Shown here: positions 32,983 to 42,805 of the stretch, in pieces
Layout of the letters: each line of letters starts with the position of its first letter
Position numbering within the stretch: the stretch's first letter is position 1
NCBI GenBank assembly: GCA_030682175.1
Contig: JAUXOM010000152.1
Span: 1 to 64,000, forward strand
Source of the DNA: Rhodocyclaceae bacterium
GTDB taxonomy: Bacteria; Pseudomonadota; Gammaproteobacteria; Burkholderiales; Rhodocyclaceae
Direction: 5' to 3'
DNA: 64,000 bases
Notes under the pieces: model-generated
The model's input: only the letters and a program-made list of their open reading frames with translations
The model's database searches: none
Told to the model about the DNA's origin: nothing
Program-made: the position numbers and the translations under genes

Positions 32983-34686
32983 TTACATGCGCTCCGTCAG
33001 GTCAACGACCCGGGCAACCTCTTCGAGCGAGGTGGCGCCCTCGATGACGCGCCGCAAGCCATCTTCGGCCAAAGGGCGGAATCCCTTGGCGACGGCGACG
33101 TTGCGTATCTCGCGGCTGGTGGCGCGGCGCACGATCAGTTCGTCGATGTCACCGTCGAGCCGCAGAATTTCCATGATGGCGAGGCGCCCCTTGTAGCCCT
33201 GATACTCGCACAACTCGCAACCCGAGGGCCGATAGAAAATCGGCATCTGGCGAAAGCGCTCGGTGCCGATCATGCGCAATTCCTCCTTGCCTGCCGGGTA
33301 GGGTTTGCGGCAGTGCGGACAAAGCTTGCGCACCAGCCGCTGCGCAATGATGCCGATGATGTTGCCGGACATGATGTCAGGCAATACGCCGATGTCGAGC
33401 AGGCGGGGAATGGCACCCAACGCCGAGTTGGTGTGCAGCGTGGAAAATACCTGGTGACCGGTCATGGCCGCGCGGAAAGCCATCTCGGCGGTGTCGGCAT
33501 CGCGAATCTCGCCAACGAGAATGACGTCCGGATCCTGGCGCATCATCGAGCGGATGCCGTCGGCGAAGTCGAGCTTGGTTGTTTCGGAAACCGAGGTCTG
33601 GCGGATCATCGGCATCGGATATTCGACCGGATCCTCCAGGGTCATGATGTTGATGCTCTCGTCGTTGATCTGGCTCAACATCGAGTAGAGCGTGGTGGTC
33701 TTGCCGCTGCCGGTGGGACCGGTGACGAGAATGATGCCTTCGGGGCGCGCCATCATGCGCCGCAACTGCTCCTGTTGCACCTCGTCCAGGCCGATCTTGT
33801 CAAGCGGGACGATGCCCTTTTGCCGGTCGAGAATGCGCAGCACCAGATTTTCGCCATGGATGGTCGGTTGTGCCGAACACCGGAAGTCGACCGCGCGGCC
33901 GCTGATGTTCATCGAGATGCGGCCATCCTGCGGGGCACGGGTTTCCGCGATGTTCATGCCGCTGATCACCTTGAGCCGGACCGCCATGGCCGCCCAGTAA
34001 GACTTGTGCAGGGCGCGGATCTGTCGCAGGATGCCGTCGATGCGGTAGCGGATGCGCAAGAAGCTCGCTTCCGGTTCGAAGTGGATGTCGGAGGCGTCGC
34101 GCTTGACGGCGTCGGTGAGCAAGGCGTCGACCAGGCGTACCACCGGCTGGCTATATTCGTCGGAAGTGACGGACAGACTGTGAAAGTCGATTTCGCCGGT
34201 CTCGATCTCGTTCAGAATGCCGTCGATCGACAATTCATGGCCGTAATGCTGGTCGATGCTGCGGGCGATTTCCGATTCTCCGGCCAGCACGGTTTCGACC
34301 TGCAGGTCGGAGGAGATCAGCGCACGCATCTGATCTATCGCGACCAGATCGTTGGGGTCGGCGATGGCAATGGTCAGCTGCCGCCGTTCCGGGGAATAGT
34401 CAAGCGGCAGCAGGCGGTGGCGCTTGGCGATGTCGCGTGGCACCAGGCGCAGCGCCACGGGGTCGACCGTGGCGCGGGAGAGGTCGATGGATTTTTGTCC
34501 CAGCGACACGCCGAGCGCATCGCGCAAGGTTGCCTCGGAGACGAAGCCCAGACTCACCAGCAGTTTGCCGACCGGCTGGTTGCACTTCATCTGCTCCAGG
34601 AGCGCAATGCGCAACTGATCTTCGCTGATGACGCCCTGCGCGATCAGAACCTGGCCGATGGGTTGACGATTAGTATTGGTGCTCAT
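32983..34686 (-). CDS. mshE: Pilus assembly ATPase MshE (GspE/PilB family)
   Basis: A 567-residue extension ATPase. The N-terminus carries two MshEN-type motifs (QPIGQVLIAQGVISEDQLRI and QPVGKLLVSLGFVSEATLRD), which in MshE and some PilB proteins bind c-di-GMP. The core has GPTGSGKTTTLYSMLS (Walker A, about 326-341), TLEDPVEYPM (Asp box), GEIRDADTAEMAFRAAMTGH (Walker B and His box) and the Zn finger CPHCRKPYP ... CELCEYQGY. The start is ATG 34686 (GTG 34689 also possible). By analogy c-di-GMP would stimulate pilus extension. Confidence 0.93.
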   Translation of the reverse strand: MSTNTNRQPIGQVLIAQGVISEDQLRIALLEQMKCNQPVGKLLVSLGFVSEATLRDALGVSLGQKSIDLSRATVDPVALRLVPRDIAKRHRLLPLDYSPERRQLTIAIADPNDLVAIDQMRALISSDLQVETVLAGESEIARSIDQHYGHELSIDGILNEIETGEIDFHSLSVTSDEYSQPVVRLVDALLTDAVKRDASDIHFEPEASFLRIRYRIDGILRQIRALHKSYWAAMAVRLKVISGMNIAETRAPQDGRISMNISGRAVDFRCSAQPTIHGENLVLRILDRQKGIVPLDKIGLDEVQQEQLRRMMARPEGIILVTGPTGSGKTTTLYSMLSQINDESINIMTLEDPVEYPMPMIRQTSVSETTKLDFADGIRSMMRQDPDVILVGEIRDADTAEMAFRAAMTGHQVFSTLHTNSALGAIPRLLDIGVLPDIMSGNIIGIIAQRLVRKLCPHCRKPYPAGKEELRMIGTERFRQMPIFYRPSGCELCEYQGYKGRLAIMEILRLDGDIDELIVRRATSREIRNVAVAKGFRPLAEDGLRRVIEGATSLEEVARVVDLTERM

Positions 34687-34772
34687 CACTGGGCTACTTT
34701 TTCCCTACCGCTCATTATTTCCGTGGCGCTACCGACAAAAACCTTAGCCTGCATCCGTGCCAAGCGACAAGC

Positions 34773-36125
34773 TTACTGGCCCGCCTGGAGGATTTTCAGT
34801 CGCGCCGCAACCTGGGCGGGATCAAAGCCGACCGGCTGCAGCGTTACAGCACCCAGCGCCTGATTGTAATACTGGATGGCCAGGCGCGATTGACGCAACT
34901 GATCGAGGCTCACAGCAAGGTTGAACAGGTAATCGGGATTTCGCGGGTCGGCAACATGGGCCCTGAAGTAGGCCTGTTGAGCGTCAGCCCAGCGCGTATT
35001 CCGTGCGTAAAGGTTGCCGAGGGCGAAGTTAAGGTAAGGTGAATCCGGCTGTTCCGCCAGCAGGGTCTTGAGCCGGCTCTCGGTCTGCTGCGGATCGGCA
35101 TTGCCCTTGAGGCTGGTCAGCCCGGACAGTGCCAGCGCATCCTTGGGGTTGGCTTCAAGCGCCCTCAGATAATAATCGGCAGCCAGGTTCGGTTGTTGGT
35201 GTTGCAGGGCGATCGCGGCCAGACCGTATAAGGCATCCGAATTCTTTGGATCGGACTCGAGCACCCGTTGCCACGCAGCCTGTGCCAGATTCATCTCGCC
35301 ACGGTTGAAAGCCAGGAAGGCCTGCTCCAATGACGGATTGAGCTTCTGGGGGGCTGCGCTGACACGGATTGAATCGGCGGGTCGGGCGACGCCGGGTGGC
35401 GTCGCGACTGATGCCGACATTGCCCTGCGAGTTTCGCGCCTGGGGGGTGTCAGCCCATCCGGGTCGCCAGACTTGCCGCTGGCGGACGCTGTAGTTGCGG
35501 GGTGGTCCGCACTGTCCGGGGTGGTGGTGGCTGCGGACTGTCCGGAAGCGCCAGCCGTTACGGCCGGCGCAGCTGCCGTGATGGAGGGGGTCGGAGCAGC
35601 TGAGGGCAGGGCCGCCATGCCGCTGGTGGCGAGGCCTCCTGCCGGTGGCTGCATCTGCCACCAGAAATAACCACCGATGCCCACAGTGGCCACCAAAGTG
35701 AGCAAGCCGACGGCAATGGCAAAGTTGCGACTGTCTTTTTGCGCGGGATGCTTGGCCGCGAAGAGCGACCGCGCTGCCGCGCGCGATGCAGCAGCCGTGC
35801 TTGCTTTACTTTCCTGTGAAGCGGCGGGCTCTGCCTTGGGTGCCGCGGTAGTCGGCCGCGCTGCCTGCTTTACCCTGCGGTCAGGGCTGACGAACTGCGC
35901 ATCGAGATCCTCAAGCCGGGTCGGCAACTCGGGCAGGCGGGTTGAGCCTGCCTTGCTTGCCCCCTCTGGCGGCATGGAACTGGCCGGAGCCGAATCGGCT
36001 TGCGTGGCCAGCGGCTCAAGTGCCAGCTTTGCCGAAGCTGCGCTCTGCCCGGGCTGATGCTCTTGTGCCGCGCTGTCTCGCTTCTGCTGCTCCGCTTTGC
36101 GGAGCGCATCCATCAGCAGACTCAC
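34773..36125 (-). CDS. mshN: MshN-like TPR membrane protein
   Basis: A 450-residue protein starting MSLLMDALRKAEQQKRD, a conserved N-terminus of this family, followed by an Ala/Pro-rich region, one membrane segment (about 134-156, FAIAVGLLTLVATVGIGGYF), a Ser/Thr/Ala linker, and tandem TPRs (from about 265: AFLAFNRGEMNLAQAAWQRV, ALYGLAAIALQHQQPNLAAD, YLNFALGNLYARNTRWADAQ, YLFNLAVSLDQLRQSRLAIQ). Its start overlaps the mshL stop. MshN-type proteins help pilus assembly at the envelope. Confidence 0.82.
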   Translation of the reverse strand: MSLLMDALRKAEQQKRDSAAQEHQPGQSAASAKLALEPLATQADSAPASSMPPEGASKAGSTRLPELPTRLEDLDAQFVSPDRRVKQAARPTTAAPKAEPAASQESKASTAAASRAAARSLFAAKHPAQKDSRNFAIAVGLLTLVATVGIGGYFWWQMQPPAGGLATSGMAALPSAAPTPSITAAAPAVTAGASGQSAATTTPDSADHPATTASASGKSGDPDGLTPPRRETRRAMSASVATPPGVARPADSIRVSAAPQKLNPSLEQAFLAFNRGEMNLAQAAWQRVLESDPKNSDALYGLAAIALQHQQPNLAADYYLRALEANPKDALALSGLTSLKGNADPQQTESRLKTLLAEQPDSPYLNFALGNLYARNTRWADAQQAYFRAHVADPRNPDYLFNLAVSLDQLRQSRLAIQYYNQALGAVTLQPVGFDPAQVAARLKILQAGQ

Positions 36126-37945
36126 CGCGCTTGCTCCCTGTCGATTTCGATGTAAGGGGGCTGCGGACCGGGATTGTTGGCGAAAAAATCCTTGTTTGGC
36201 AACTGGCCGGCAAAACCCCGATAGTCGCCGGCGACACTCGGATCCCGGATGACCGTGGGCTTGAGGAAGATCACCAATTCGGTTTTGGTGCCAACGTCCT
36301 TCCGCTGGGTGAAGAAGTTGCCGATACCAGGTACTTTCGACAGGAACGGGACGGCATCTGTGGTGTTGTCGATCCGATCTTCCATCAACCCCCCCATGAC
36401 AGCGATTTCTCCATCGGTGAGGCGCAGCATGGATTCCATTTCACGTGTCTGGATTTCCGGCACGATATTCTGTATGTCTGACGGAATGCTCGGGTTGGGA
36501 TCTCGTTTCCCAGGGCCTTTCAGGCTCGAAATTGTTGGGCGTACGTTGAGCAGGATAATGTTGGTATCGCTGATCTGTGGCGTCACGCTCATTACCAGCC
36601 CGACAGAAACTGAATTTGGTGTGGTTGTCACTGTAGTCTGCGTCGGACCGCTGGCGGTGGTCGTGGTGTCGGCCTTGACGGTGAAATAGACAATATTCTC
36701 CACCACCTTGAGCATGGCGGTCTGGTTGTTGAGCACGCTGATCTTCGGGCTGGACAATACCTTGACGTTACCGAAGGTCTCCAGCAATTTCAGGGTGCCT
36801 GCAATATTGAGGCCGGGAGCAACGTAGTTGAGCAGGAACGACTTGCTGGTATCGGCGCCGCCAGTTGCCGAAAATACAGGACCGGATGGCGACTGCGTCA
36901 TGGAGAATCCCGCGCTGCCGGTGCGTAACCGTTGCCAGTTGATGCCTTGCTCGTATTGGTCGGTAAGTCGTACTTCTGCAATGGTCGCTTCGATCATTAC
37001 TTGCCGCCGCGAGTTTGTGAGCACCTGATCAAGGAACCCCTGTACTTTCTCATGCTGTCGTGCGGTGGCGCGCACGACGATGACGCCGGCCTCCGGATTG
37101 ACGATGACCGAGGCGGCCTCGCGGAAGGTGGTGCGCCGGGTGACCGTCGTGCCGCTTTGCTGAAAAGCCGCCGGGTTGGGGCTGGCAGCCAGATTCTGTG
37201 CTGCATTGACGCCGCGCCCCGTTGTCACTGGCTGGGGCGCGCCCGTGCCGGTCGTGGCTTGTTCATCCTGTCGCTCCACAACGGTTTCGCTGGAGCCTTC
37301 GGGCAGGATTTTGTCTGTTTCACGCAGGATGTCCTTGAGGTTCTTTTCGAGCGACTCCCAGAAGTTGTTCTTGGCTTTGCTGGTCACGGTGGTTGAAGAA
37401 TTATTGCCGCCGCCCGCCGTGCCACCGCCGGTCGTCGCAGCCGGACTGGCTGAAGCAATCTGGGTGTTGATCGCCACGGTGCCGGATACTTCACGCGACA
37501 TATTGACGTAATCGACCCGGTAGTTTCTCAGGAATGGCGAATCCGGCATGACGGCCAGATTGGGCCCGTCGAGTTCCCAGCGCACATCGACCTGCTTGGT
37601 GATGCGGGTCAGCAGTTGTTGCAGCGTCTGGTCGATGGCATTCAAGGTCACCACCCCTTCGATGCCAGGGTGGATGTCGACGTTGAGCTTGGCATCGCGG
37701 GCGAGGGCAAAGAGTAATTCCTGCACGCGGACGTTGTTGACGACAACGCTGTAGGTCTCGACCTTGGGAGTTGCTTTGGGTTTGGGCAGTGCCAGGATTT
37801 GCTGGACCGGCGCCGGAATGGACGCCGTATCGCCAGCGCCGACTTTTTCGGCACTTAAATGGCCGCTGCCCGGCTGCTGGATCGGCGCATTGCTGCAAGC
37901 GGAGACGAACAACACCAGTGCAGGAATGAGGGGCAGTCTGTTCAT
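36122..37945 (-). CDS. mshL: MSHA-type secretin MshL
   Basis: A 607-residue outer-membrane secretin. Lipobox LFVSAC (Cys17) gives a lipoprotein anchor. A STN domain (YSVVVNNVRVQELLFALARD) comes next, then a Ser/Gly-rich insert, N-type domains (ASVIVNPEAGVIVVRATARQ), and the secretin core with VKVLSSPKISVLNNQTAMLK, LNVRPTIS and EIAVMGGLMEDR. The start at 37945 gives the signal peptide directly. Residues 34-41 (KVGAGDTA) after the lipobox are encoded by repeat copy j. Confidence 0.92.
   Translation of the reverse strand: MNRLPLIPALVLFVSACSNAPIQQPGSGHLSAEKVGAGDTASIPAPVQQILALPKPKATPKVETYSVVVNNVRVQELLFALARDAKLNVDIHPGIEGVVTLNAIDQTLQQLLTRITKQVDVRWELDGPNLAVMPDSPFLRNYRVDYVNMSREVSGTVAINTQIASASPAATTGGGTAGGGNNSSTTVTSKAKNNFWESLEKNLKDILRETDKILPEGSSETVVERQDEQATTGTGAPQPVTTGRGVNAAQNLAASPNPAAFQQSGTTVTRRTTFREAASVIVNPEAGVIVVRATARQHEKVQGFLDQVLTNSRRQVMIEATIAEVRLTDQYEQGINWQRLRTGSAGFSMTQSPSGPVFSATGGADTSKSFLLNYVAPGLNIAGTLKLLETFGNVKVLSSPKISVLNNQTAMLKVVENIVYFTVKADTTTTASGPTQTTVTTTPNSVSVGLVMSVTPQISDTNIILLNVRPTISSLKGPGKRDPNPSIPSDIQNIVPEIQTREMESMLRLTDGEIAVMGGLMEDRIDNTTDAVPFLSKVPGIGNFFTQRKDVGTKTELVIFLKPTVIRDPSVAGDYRGFAGQLPNKDFFANNPGPQPPYIEIDREQAR
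37824..37846 (-). repeat. KVGAG repeat, copy j (in mshL)
   Basis: Two differences from consensus (GGCGATACGGC). Read in frame as KVGAGDTA in the flexible segment just after the MshL lipobox. Confidence 0.85.
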
Positions 37946-37982
37946 GAGTGTTTGGCAACCAGCAAGATTGACGATTGCATTG

Positions 37983-38010
37983 AGCATAACACGCGAGAAT
38001 TCGAATGCAA
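37983..38010 (-). promoter_or_regulatory. Possible sigma-70 promoter upstream of mshL
   Basis: On the minus strand TTGCAT (38010-38005) and TATGCT (37988-37983) are separated by 16 bases, within the only AT-rich gap between mshM and mshL. It would start transcription about 30 bases before the mshL ATG. Prediction by eye only. Confidence 0.35.
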
Positions 38011-38061
38011 TTGATTGAAATGCATAAGCTTGGCTTTCGACCGAAACTGTTGTTTGTTGGC

Positions 38062-39528
38062 TTACCTCAGTTGTATAACCTGCCTGGCGTAGGGGTTATG
38101 CGACCTGAGTGCCGGGGGGAGGTTCTTCAGTTCATTTACGGCATCCAAGCGTGTCGCATAATCGCCGTAGATTACCCCGTAGCGGGCGGTACCGCTCAGG
38201 CTGGAGTGGAATACCCGTAGCTTGTCCATGTCCGCCCCGGCGTTATGCGCCCTGACAAGAAAGGCCTCCACCAATTCGGGATGAATGGCCACGGTTGTGA
38301 GCAACTGCAGAAACCACTTGTGTTGTGGAGCTGAATCGAGCCATGGCTGGCTTTCCGCCAGGGACTTTTCCAGCCGGGGCGGAAGCGTGCCCGGTGGAGA
38401 CACAGACGGCGGCGAGGGGTTTTCCGTTTTGGGAGTGTTGCGCGCAGTGGGCGATGTTTCCGCGGGTTGGCGTGAGACTGGCTGCAGGGGGGGCTGCGCG
38501 AGGGGCATGTCCAACTGGATTGTCTGTTGCTGCTGAATGACCTCGCTGGTAGTGGCAGTAGCGGACTGTGTCAGCGGAGGCAAGCTTGCCGGGGTGGGGG
38601 TTGCCGCGGGCGGTTCAGCCAGGCGCCAGGCACCGACTATTGCCAGCATCACCATTGCTCCGCCGCCCGCCCAGAAGAGCGCGTGCAATGGGCGCAGTCC
38701 GGGCCCTTTTGTATGGAGAGTGGCAAATTCCGAATCCCGAATCGCTGCCCTGACTTCTTTTGCACCGACCTGGTGCCCTCCTGCCGCAAAAGCCGCCAGT
38801 AAGGCCTTGTCGGCGAGAATGTTGATGCGACGGGTCAGTCCCTGCGAAGCCTCGGTGATCAGTTTGATGGCGGCCGGGGCGAAGATGTTGGGGCCCCGGT
38901 AGCCTCCGGCGCGCATGCGAAAATCCAGATACTGGGCGATGTCATCGCGCACCAGCGGTTCGAGGCCGAAATTATGGGTGATGCGCTCACGCAACTGGCG
39001 CATGTCGGAACGTGCCAGGGCTGCGTTGATCTCGGGCTGCCCGAACAGGACCAGTTGCAGCAATTTGTGCCGGTTTGACTCAAGATTCGACAGCAGGCGG
39101 ATTTCTTCCAGCGTTTCATTCGGCATGGCATGCGCTTCGTCGATCAGGACGACGACCTGCTTGCCCGCGGCATAGAGGCTGACCAGCTGATCCTGCAAGG
39201 CACGCATGACGGTGCTGGCGCGGCTGTGTTCAGGAACGGCAATATCCAGTTCATCGGCCAGCGTGAAGAGAATATCTTCGCGCGAGAGGGACGGATTGGC
39301 GAGGTAGATGGTGACTACATTCTCTGGCAGGCGTTCCAGCAGCACCCGACACAGCATGGTCTTGCCGCTGCCGACTTCACCGCTGACCTTGACAATGCCC
39401 TCATCATGGATGATGGCGTAGAGCAGGGCCTCGAGCGTGGCGCCGCGGTTCGCGCCGGTGAAGAAGAAATCCGTGTGCGGCGTGATGCGGAAAGGGGCTT
39501 CGCTGAGGCCGTAATGTTCCAGGTACAT
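38062..39528 (-). CDS. mshM: MshM-like AAA ATPase with C-terminal SPOR-like domain
   Basis: A 488-residue ExeA/GspA-family ATPase: starts MYLEHYGLSEAPFRITPHTD, with Walker A SGEVGSGKTMLCR (about 49-61), Walker B VVVLIDEAHAM and sensor region LFGQPEINAAL. A membrane segment lies near 285-300 (ALFWAGGGAMVMLAIVGAW), then a Pro/Thr/Gln-rich linker and a C-terminal domain (WFLQLLTTVAIHPELVEAFL, YGVIYGDYATRLDAVNELKN) that looks like a SPOR peptidoglycan-binding domain. This fits a role in inserting the secretin through the cell wall. It follows the regulator gene by seven bases. Confidence 0.87.
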   Translation of the reverse strand: MYLEHYGLSEAPFRITPHTDFFFTGANRGATLEALLYAIIHDEGIVKVSGEVGSGKTMLCRVLLERLPENVVTIYLANPSLSREDILFTLADELDIAVPEHSRASTVMRALQDQLVSLYAAGKQVVVLIDEAHAMPNETLEEIRLLSNLESNRHKLLQLVLFGQPEINAALARSDMRQLRERITHNFGLEPLVRDDIAQYLDFRMRAGGYRGPNIFAPAAIKLITEASQGLTRRINILADKALLAAFAAGGHQVGAKEVRAAIRDSEFATLHTKGPGLRPLHALFWAGGGAMVMLAIVGAWRLAEPPAATPTPASLPPLTQSATATTSEVIQQQQTIQLDMPLAQPPLQPVSRQPAETSPTARNTPKTENPSPPSVSPPGTLPPRLEKSLAESQPWLDSAPQHKWFLQLLTTVAIHPELVEAFLVRAHNAGADMDKLRVFHSSLSGTARYGVIYGDYATRLDAVNELKNLPPALRSHNPYARQVIQLR

Positions 39529-39535
39529 AGGGGCG

Positions 39536-41035
39536 TTACCTCATTGGATCATCGGCGGGCCAGTTGGACAGCGCACCGTTCACGCGCTCGCGGGCGAGAG
39601 TGTCCAGGCGGTTGTAAAGGGTCGTGCGATTGATGCCCAGCAAGCGGGCAGCCTGGCTGATGTTGCCATTTGCCAGCCGGCGCGCAGCTTCAATATAAGC
39701 GTCTTCCCAGCGCAGCAGGTTGGCGTTGAGGTCGAATCCCGCGCCCCTGGCCAATTGACTACTGGCATTTTCGATCAGAGTCTCGCGATTGACAGCCGGC
39801 AAACCTGACAACGGCGTTAACCGATTGTCAGAAACAGACCGGGCGACGGGTTCGGCTGGATCGAACTCTTCGCCCAGGACGGCAACCGGTACGGTTTGCC
39901 CCGCGTATTGGGTGGCAAGCCGTATGACGATATTGCGGAGTTCGCGCACATTGCCGGGAAATCCATAGGCCAGCCAGAGAATTTCAGCTTCCGGGGAAAG
40001 TGAAAAACTTGGCTGGTTGAGTTGTGCGGCTAGCTGCTGACGGAAGTAATCGAGTAGGCGCAGCCGATCTTCGCCCAGGTCGCGTAGTGGCGGCACGCTG
40101 ATCGTGAATACTGACAGCCGGTGATAAAGGTCGGCCCGGAATCGGCCGGCGCGCACCTCCTGTTTGAGGTCGCGATTGGTTGCGGCAATGACGCGCGCGC
40201 GCGACAGGCGTGACTGGGTGTCGCCGACGCGCTGGTATTCGCCATTCTCGATGACGCGCAGCAGCTTGGATTGCAGTTCGAAGGGCAACTCGCCGATTTC
40301 ATCGAGCAACAAGGTGCCGTCTCCGGCCTCTTCGAAATAGCCGGCACGCATGCCTGTTGCGCCGGTGAATGCGCCCTTGGCATGGCCGAACAGGGCTGGT
40401 TCAATCAGGGTGGGTGCGATTGCTGCACAATTCAGGACAAGGTAGGGTTGTGCCTTGCGTGCCGACAGGCCATGCAGGGCGGCGGCGGCCAGTTCCTTGC
40501 CACTGCCGGATTCGCCCTCGATCAATACCGGGAAGGGCGAGTCGGCATATTGCCTGAGTTGGGTGCGCAACTTTTGCAGTGCCAGGCTTTCGCCCACCAT
40601 TAACGAATCGGTGGGCGTGGCTTGCTTCCGTTCGATGTTGAGGAGACGTAACAACAGTTCCCGCAAACGCTCTGGCGCTGCCGGTTTGGCGATGAAGTCG
40701 ACCGCGCCCAGCGTGCGTGCATGGCGGGCATTGGTCGCGTCATTCTGCCCTGACAAGACGACGATCCGGATTGCCGGCGCCCGTGTCAGGAGTTCGCTGA
40801 TGAGCGCAAAGCCTTCTTCTGGCCGATGCGGCGTAGGTGGCAGGCCGAGATCAACCAGCGCCAACTGTGGTGGAACGTCCCGGCTTTGCAACCACTCGAT
40901 TGCTTTGGAGCGACTGCCCGCGGTAAAAACCTGAAAATCCACCCCAAGGTAATACCCGAGTGTGTCGGCGATCAACGGATCGTCATCGACCAGGAGGAGG
41001 GCCGGCTTGTCCGCGGCAGGGCTAGGGTCACTCAT
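39536..41035 (-). CDS. Sigma-54-dependent response regulator
   Basis: A 499-residue NtrC-type activator. The receiver domain has LLVDDDP, LALVDLGLP (phospho-acceptor Asp) and FIAKPAAPERL (Lys). The AAA+ domain shows GESGSGKE, the sigma-54 contact loop GAFTGA intact, DEIGELP, and NVRELRN. The C-terminal Fis-type helix-turn-helix is ISQAARLLGINRTTLYNRL. The start at 41035 (MSDPSPAADKPALLL) is preferred over 41068. It leads the pilus operon and is divergent from mlaF. The sigma-54-like promoter before the pilin is its obvious candidate target; the unlinked kinase at 22108 is its candidate partner. Confidence 0.9.
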   Translation of the reverse strand: MSDPSPAADKPALLLVDDDPLIADTLGYYLGVDFQVFTAGSRSKAIEWLQSRDVPPQLALVDLGLPPTPHRPEEGFALISELLTRAPAIRIVVLSGQNDATNARHARTLGAVDFIAKPAAPERLRELLLRLLNIERKQATPTDSLMVGESLALQKLRTQLRQYADSPFPVLIEGESGSGKELAAAALHGLSARKAQPYLVLNCAAIAPTLIEPALFGHAKGAFTGATGMRAGYFEEAGDGTLLLDEIGELPFELQSKLLRVIENGEYQRVGDTQSRLSRARVIAATNRDLKQEVRAGRFRADLYHRLSVFTISVPPLRDLGEDRLRLLDYFRQQLAAQLNQPSFSLSPEAEILWLAYGFPGNVRELRNIVIRLATQYAGQTVPVAVLGEEFDPAEPVARSVSDNRLTPLSGLPAVNRETLIENASSQLARGAGFDLNANLLRWEDAYIEAARRLANGNISQAARLLGINRTTLYNRLDTLARERVNGALSNWPADDPMR

Positions 41036-41137
41036 GGCGCAAGATATTAACCGATGCTTGCGGGCCAAACAGTGGGTGAAGGCGGGGCTTTTGCCCGCAA
41101 ATTATGCTCCGCAAATCGCATCAACAGCCGGCTTGGG

Positions 41138-41143
41138 TATAAT
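41138..41143 (+). promoter_or_regulatory. Candidate -10 box of the mla operon
   Basis: A perfect TATAAT, 23 bases before the mlaF start codon, in the gap shared with the divergent regulator gene. No strong -35 is visible at the right distance. Confidence 0.45.
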
Positions 41144-41165
41144 CGGCGACCGATTTCCGCCTGCC

Positions 41166-42017
41166 ATGCCGTCTTTGATAGCCACTTCAGTGTCCGCCGA
41201 TCCCCTGGTCCAGATTAGCGATCTCAACTTTGCCTACGACAGCCGCTCGATCCTGTCCGGAATCAACATCACGATTCCGCGTGGCAAGGTAGTGGCCATC
41301 ATGGGGCCGAGCGGTTGCGGTAAGACCACGACCTTGCGCCTGATTGGCGGCCAGTTGCGGCCGACCTCGGGGGAGGTGCGGGTGGCCGGGCAGGTCGTGC
41401 ATGAGTGCGATGATGACGGCCTGTACCTGATGCGTCGGCGCATGGGTATGTTGTTCCAGTTCGGCGCCCTGTTTACCGACATGTCGGTGTTCGACAATGT
41501 TGCCTTCCAGATGCGCGAACACACCAATCTGCCCGAAGAATTGATCCATGATCTGGTGTTGATGAAACTCCATGCCGTCGGCTTGCGCGGCGCACACAAA
41601 CTGATGCCCGCCGAGCTTTCGGGCGGCATGGCGCGCCGCGTGGCGCTGGCGCGGGCGATCGCGCTCGACCCGATGCTGATCATGTATGACGAGCCGTTTG
41701 CCGGCCTCGACCCGATTTCACTGTCCATCATTGGCGAATTGATCCGCACGCTCAATGATGCGCTGGGCGCCAGTTCCATCGTGGTCACGCACGACGTGCA
41801 TGAATCGCTGAAGATCGTCGATTACATTTACTTCGTGTCCGAGGGCAAGATCGTCGCCGAAGGTACGGCGGAGGAAATCAAGGAATCGCAGGCCCCTTAT
41901 GTGCATCAATTTGTCTGGGGCGAGGCCGATGGTCCGGTGCCTTTCCAATATCCGGCGCGTCCCTATGGTGAGGAAATGATGGAGCAGCCCAGCAAGCCGC
42001 GGCGGTGGTGGTCATGA
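41166..42017 (+). CDS. mlaF: Phospholipid transport ATPase MlaF
   Basis: A 283-residue ABC ATPase of the Mla system, which moves phospholipids between inner and outer membranes. Walker [18 protein letters not shown]-loop [20 protein letters not shown], signature [19 protein letters not shown], Walker [14 protein letters not shown] and switch His VVTHD are all present. The start at 41166 gives the family N-terminus; the frame upstream is antisense to the regulator gene. The C-terminal tail ([15 protein letters not shown]) is the MlaF extension that contacts the other subunit. It overlaps mlaE as ATGA. Confidence 0.94.
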   Translation: MPSLIATSVSADPLVQISDLNFAYDSRSILSGINITIPRGKVVAIMGPSGCGKTTTLRLIGGQLRPTSGEVRVAGQVVHECDDDGLYLMRRRMGMLFQFGALFTDMSVFDNVAFQMREHTNLPEELIHDLVLMKLHAVGLRGAHKLMPAELSGGMARRVALARAIALDPMLIMYDEPFAGLDPISLSIIGELIRTLNDALGASSIVVTHDVHESLKIVDYIYFVSEGKIVAEGTAEEIKESQAPYVHQFVWGEADGPVPFQYPARPYGEEMMEQPSKPRRWWS

Positions 42018-42805
42018 ACACCGCACAAAAATTATTGCGGCAACTCGGGCATCAGGTCACCGAGCGCCTGTGGCGGCTGGGTTTTGCCAGCCGGTTCCTG
42101 TTGATGACGGTGCTGTATTCCGGCACTGCCTTGCGGCGCTTCCATCTGACGATCCGCGAGATTTACTTCACCGGCGTTTTGAGCCTGATCATCATTCTGG
42201 TGTCCGGAATGTTCGTCGGCATGGTGCTGGGTTTGCAGGGCTACGATACCCTGCAACGCTATGGCTCTTCCGAGGCGCTGGGCGTTCTGGTGGCACTCTC
42301 GCTGGTGCGCGAACTCGGGCCGGTGGTCGCGGCGCTGCTGTTTGCCAGCCGGGCCGGCTCGGCCATTACCGCCGAGATTGGCCTGATGAAGGCCACCGAA
42401 CAACTTTCGGCCATGGAAATGATGGCTGTCAGCCCGATCGCGCGCGTCGTTGCACCCCGCTTCTGGGCCGGCGTGATTTCCATGCCGATCCTGGCGGCGC
42501 TGTTTTCGGCGATGGGCGTGCTGGGCGGCTACCTGGTGGGCGTGCAGTTGATCGGCGTGGATGAGGGCGCGTTCTGGTCGCAGATGCAGGCCGCCGTCGA
42601 TTTCCGCGAGGACATCATGAATGGCGTGATCAAAAGCTTTGTGTTTGGCGTGCTGGTGTCCTGGATCGCGGTTTTCGAGGGCTATGACGCCGATCCGACC
42701 GCCGAGGGCGTGTCGCGCGCCACGACGCGTACCGTGGTGACTTCTTCGTTGGCGATCTTGGCCGCCGACTTTGTCTTGACCGCATTCATGTTCAGGGGAA
42801 TCTGA
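42014..42805 (+). CDS. mlaE: Phospholipid transport permease MlaE
   Basis: A 263-residue MlaE permease with an amphipathic N-terminus and about five membrane segments, including the conserved [20 protein letters not shown] and [20 protein letters not shown] regions. It overlaps both neighbours, consistent with stoichiometric assembly of MlaFEDB. Confidence 0.94.
   Translation: MNTAQKLLRQLGHQVTERLWRLGFASRFLLMTVLYSGTALRRFHLTIREIYFTGVLSLIIILVSGMFVGMVLGLQGYDTLQRYGSSEALGVLVALSLVRELGPVVAALLFASRAGSAITAEIGLMKATEQLSAMEMMAVSPIARVVAPRFWAGVISMPILAALFSAMGVLGGYLVGVQLIGVDEGAFWSQMQAAVDFREDIMNGVIKSFVFGVLVSWIAVFEGYDADPTAEGVSRATTRTVVTSSLAILAADFVLTAFMFRGI

Noticed and set aside
32878..34863. Plus-strand open frame of 661 codons across mshE
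   Set aside because: Antisense shadow of mshE in GC-rich sequence; its composition (His/Gln/Val-rich, no domain) is typical of such shadows.
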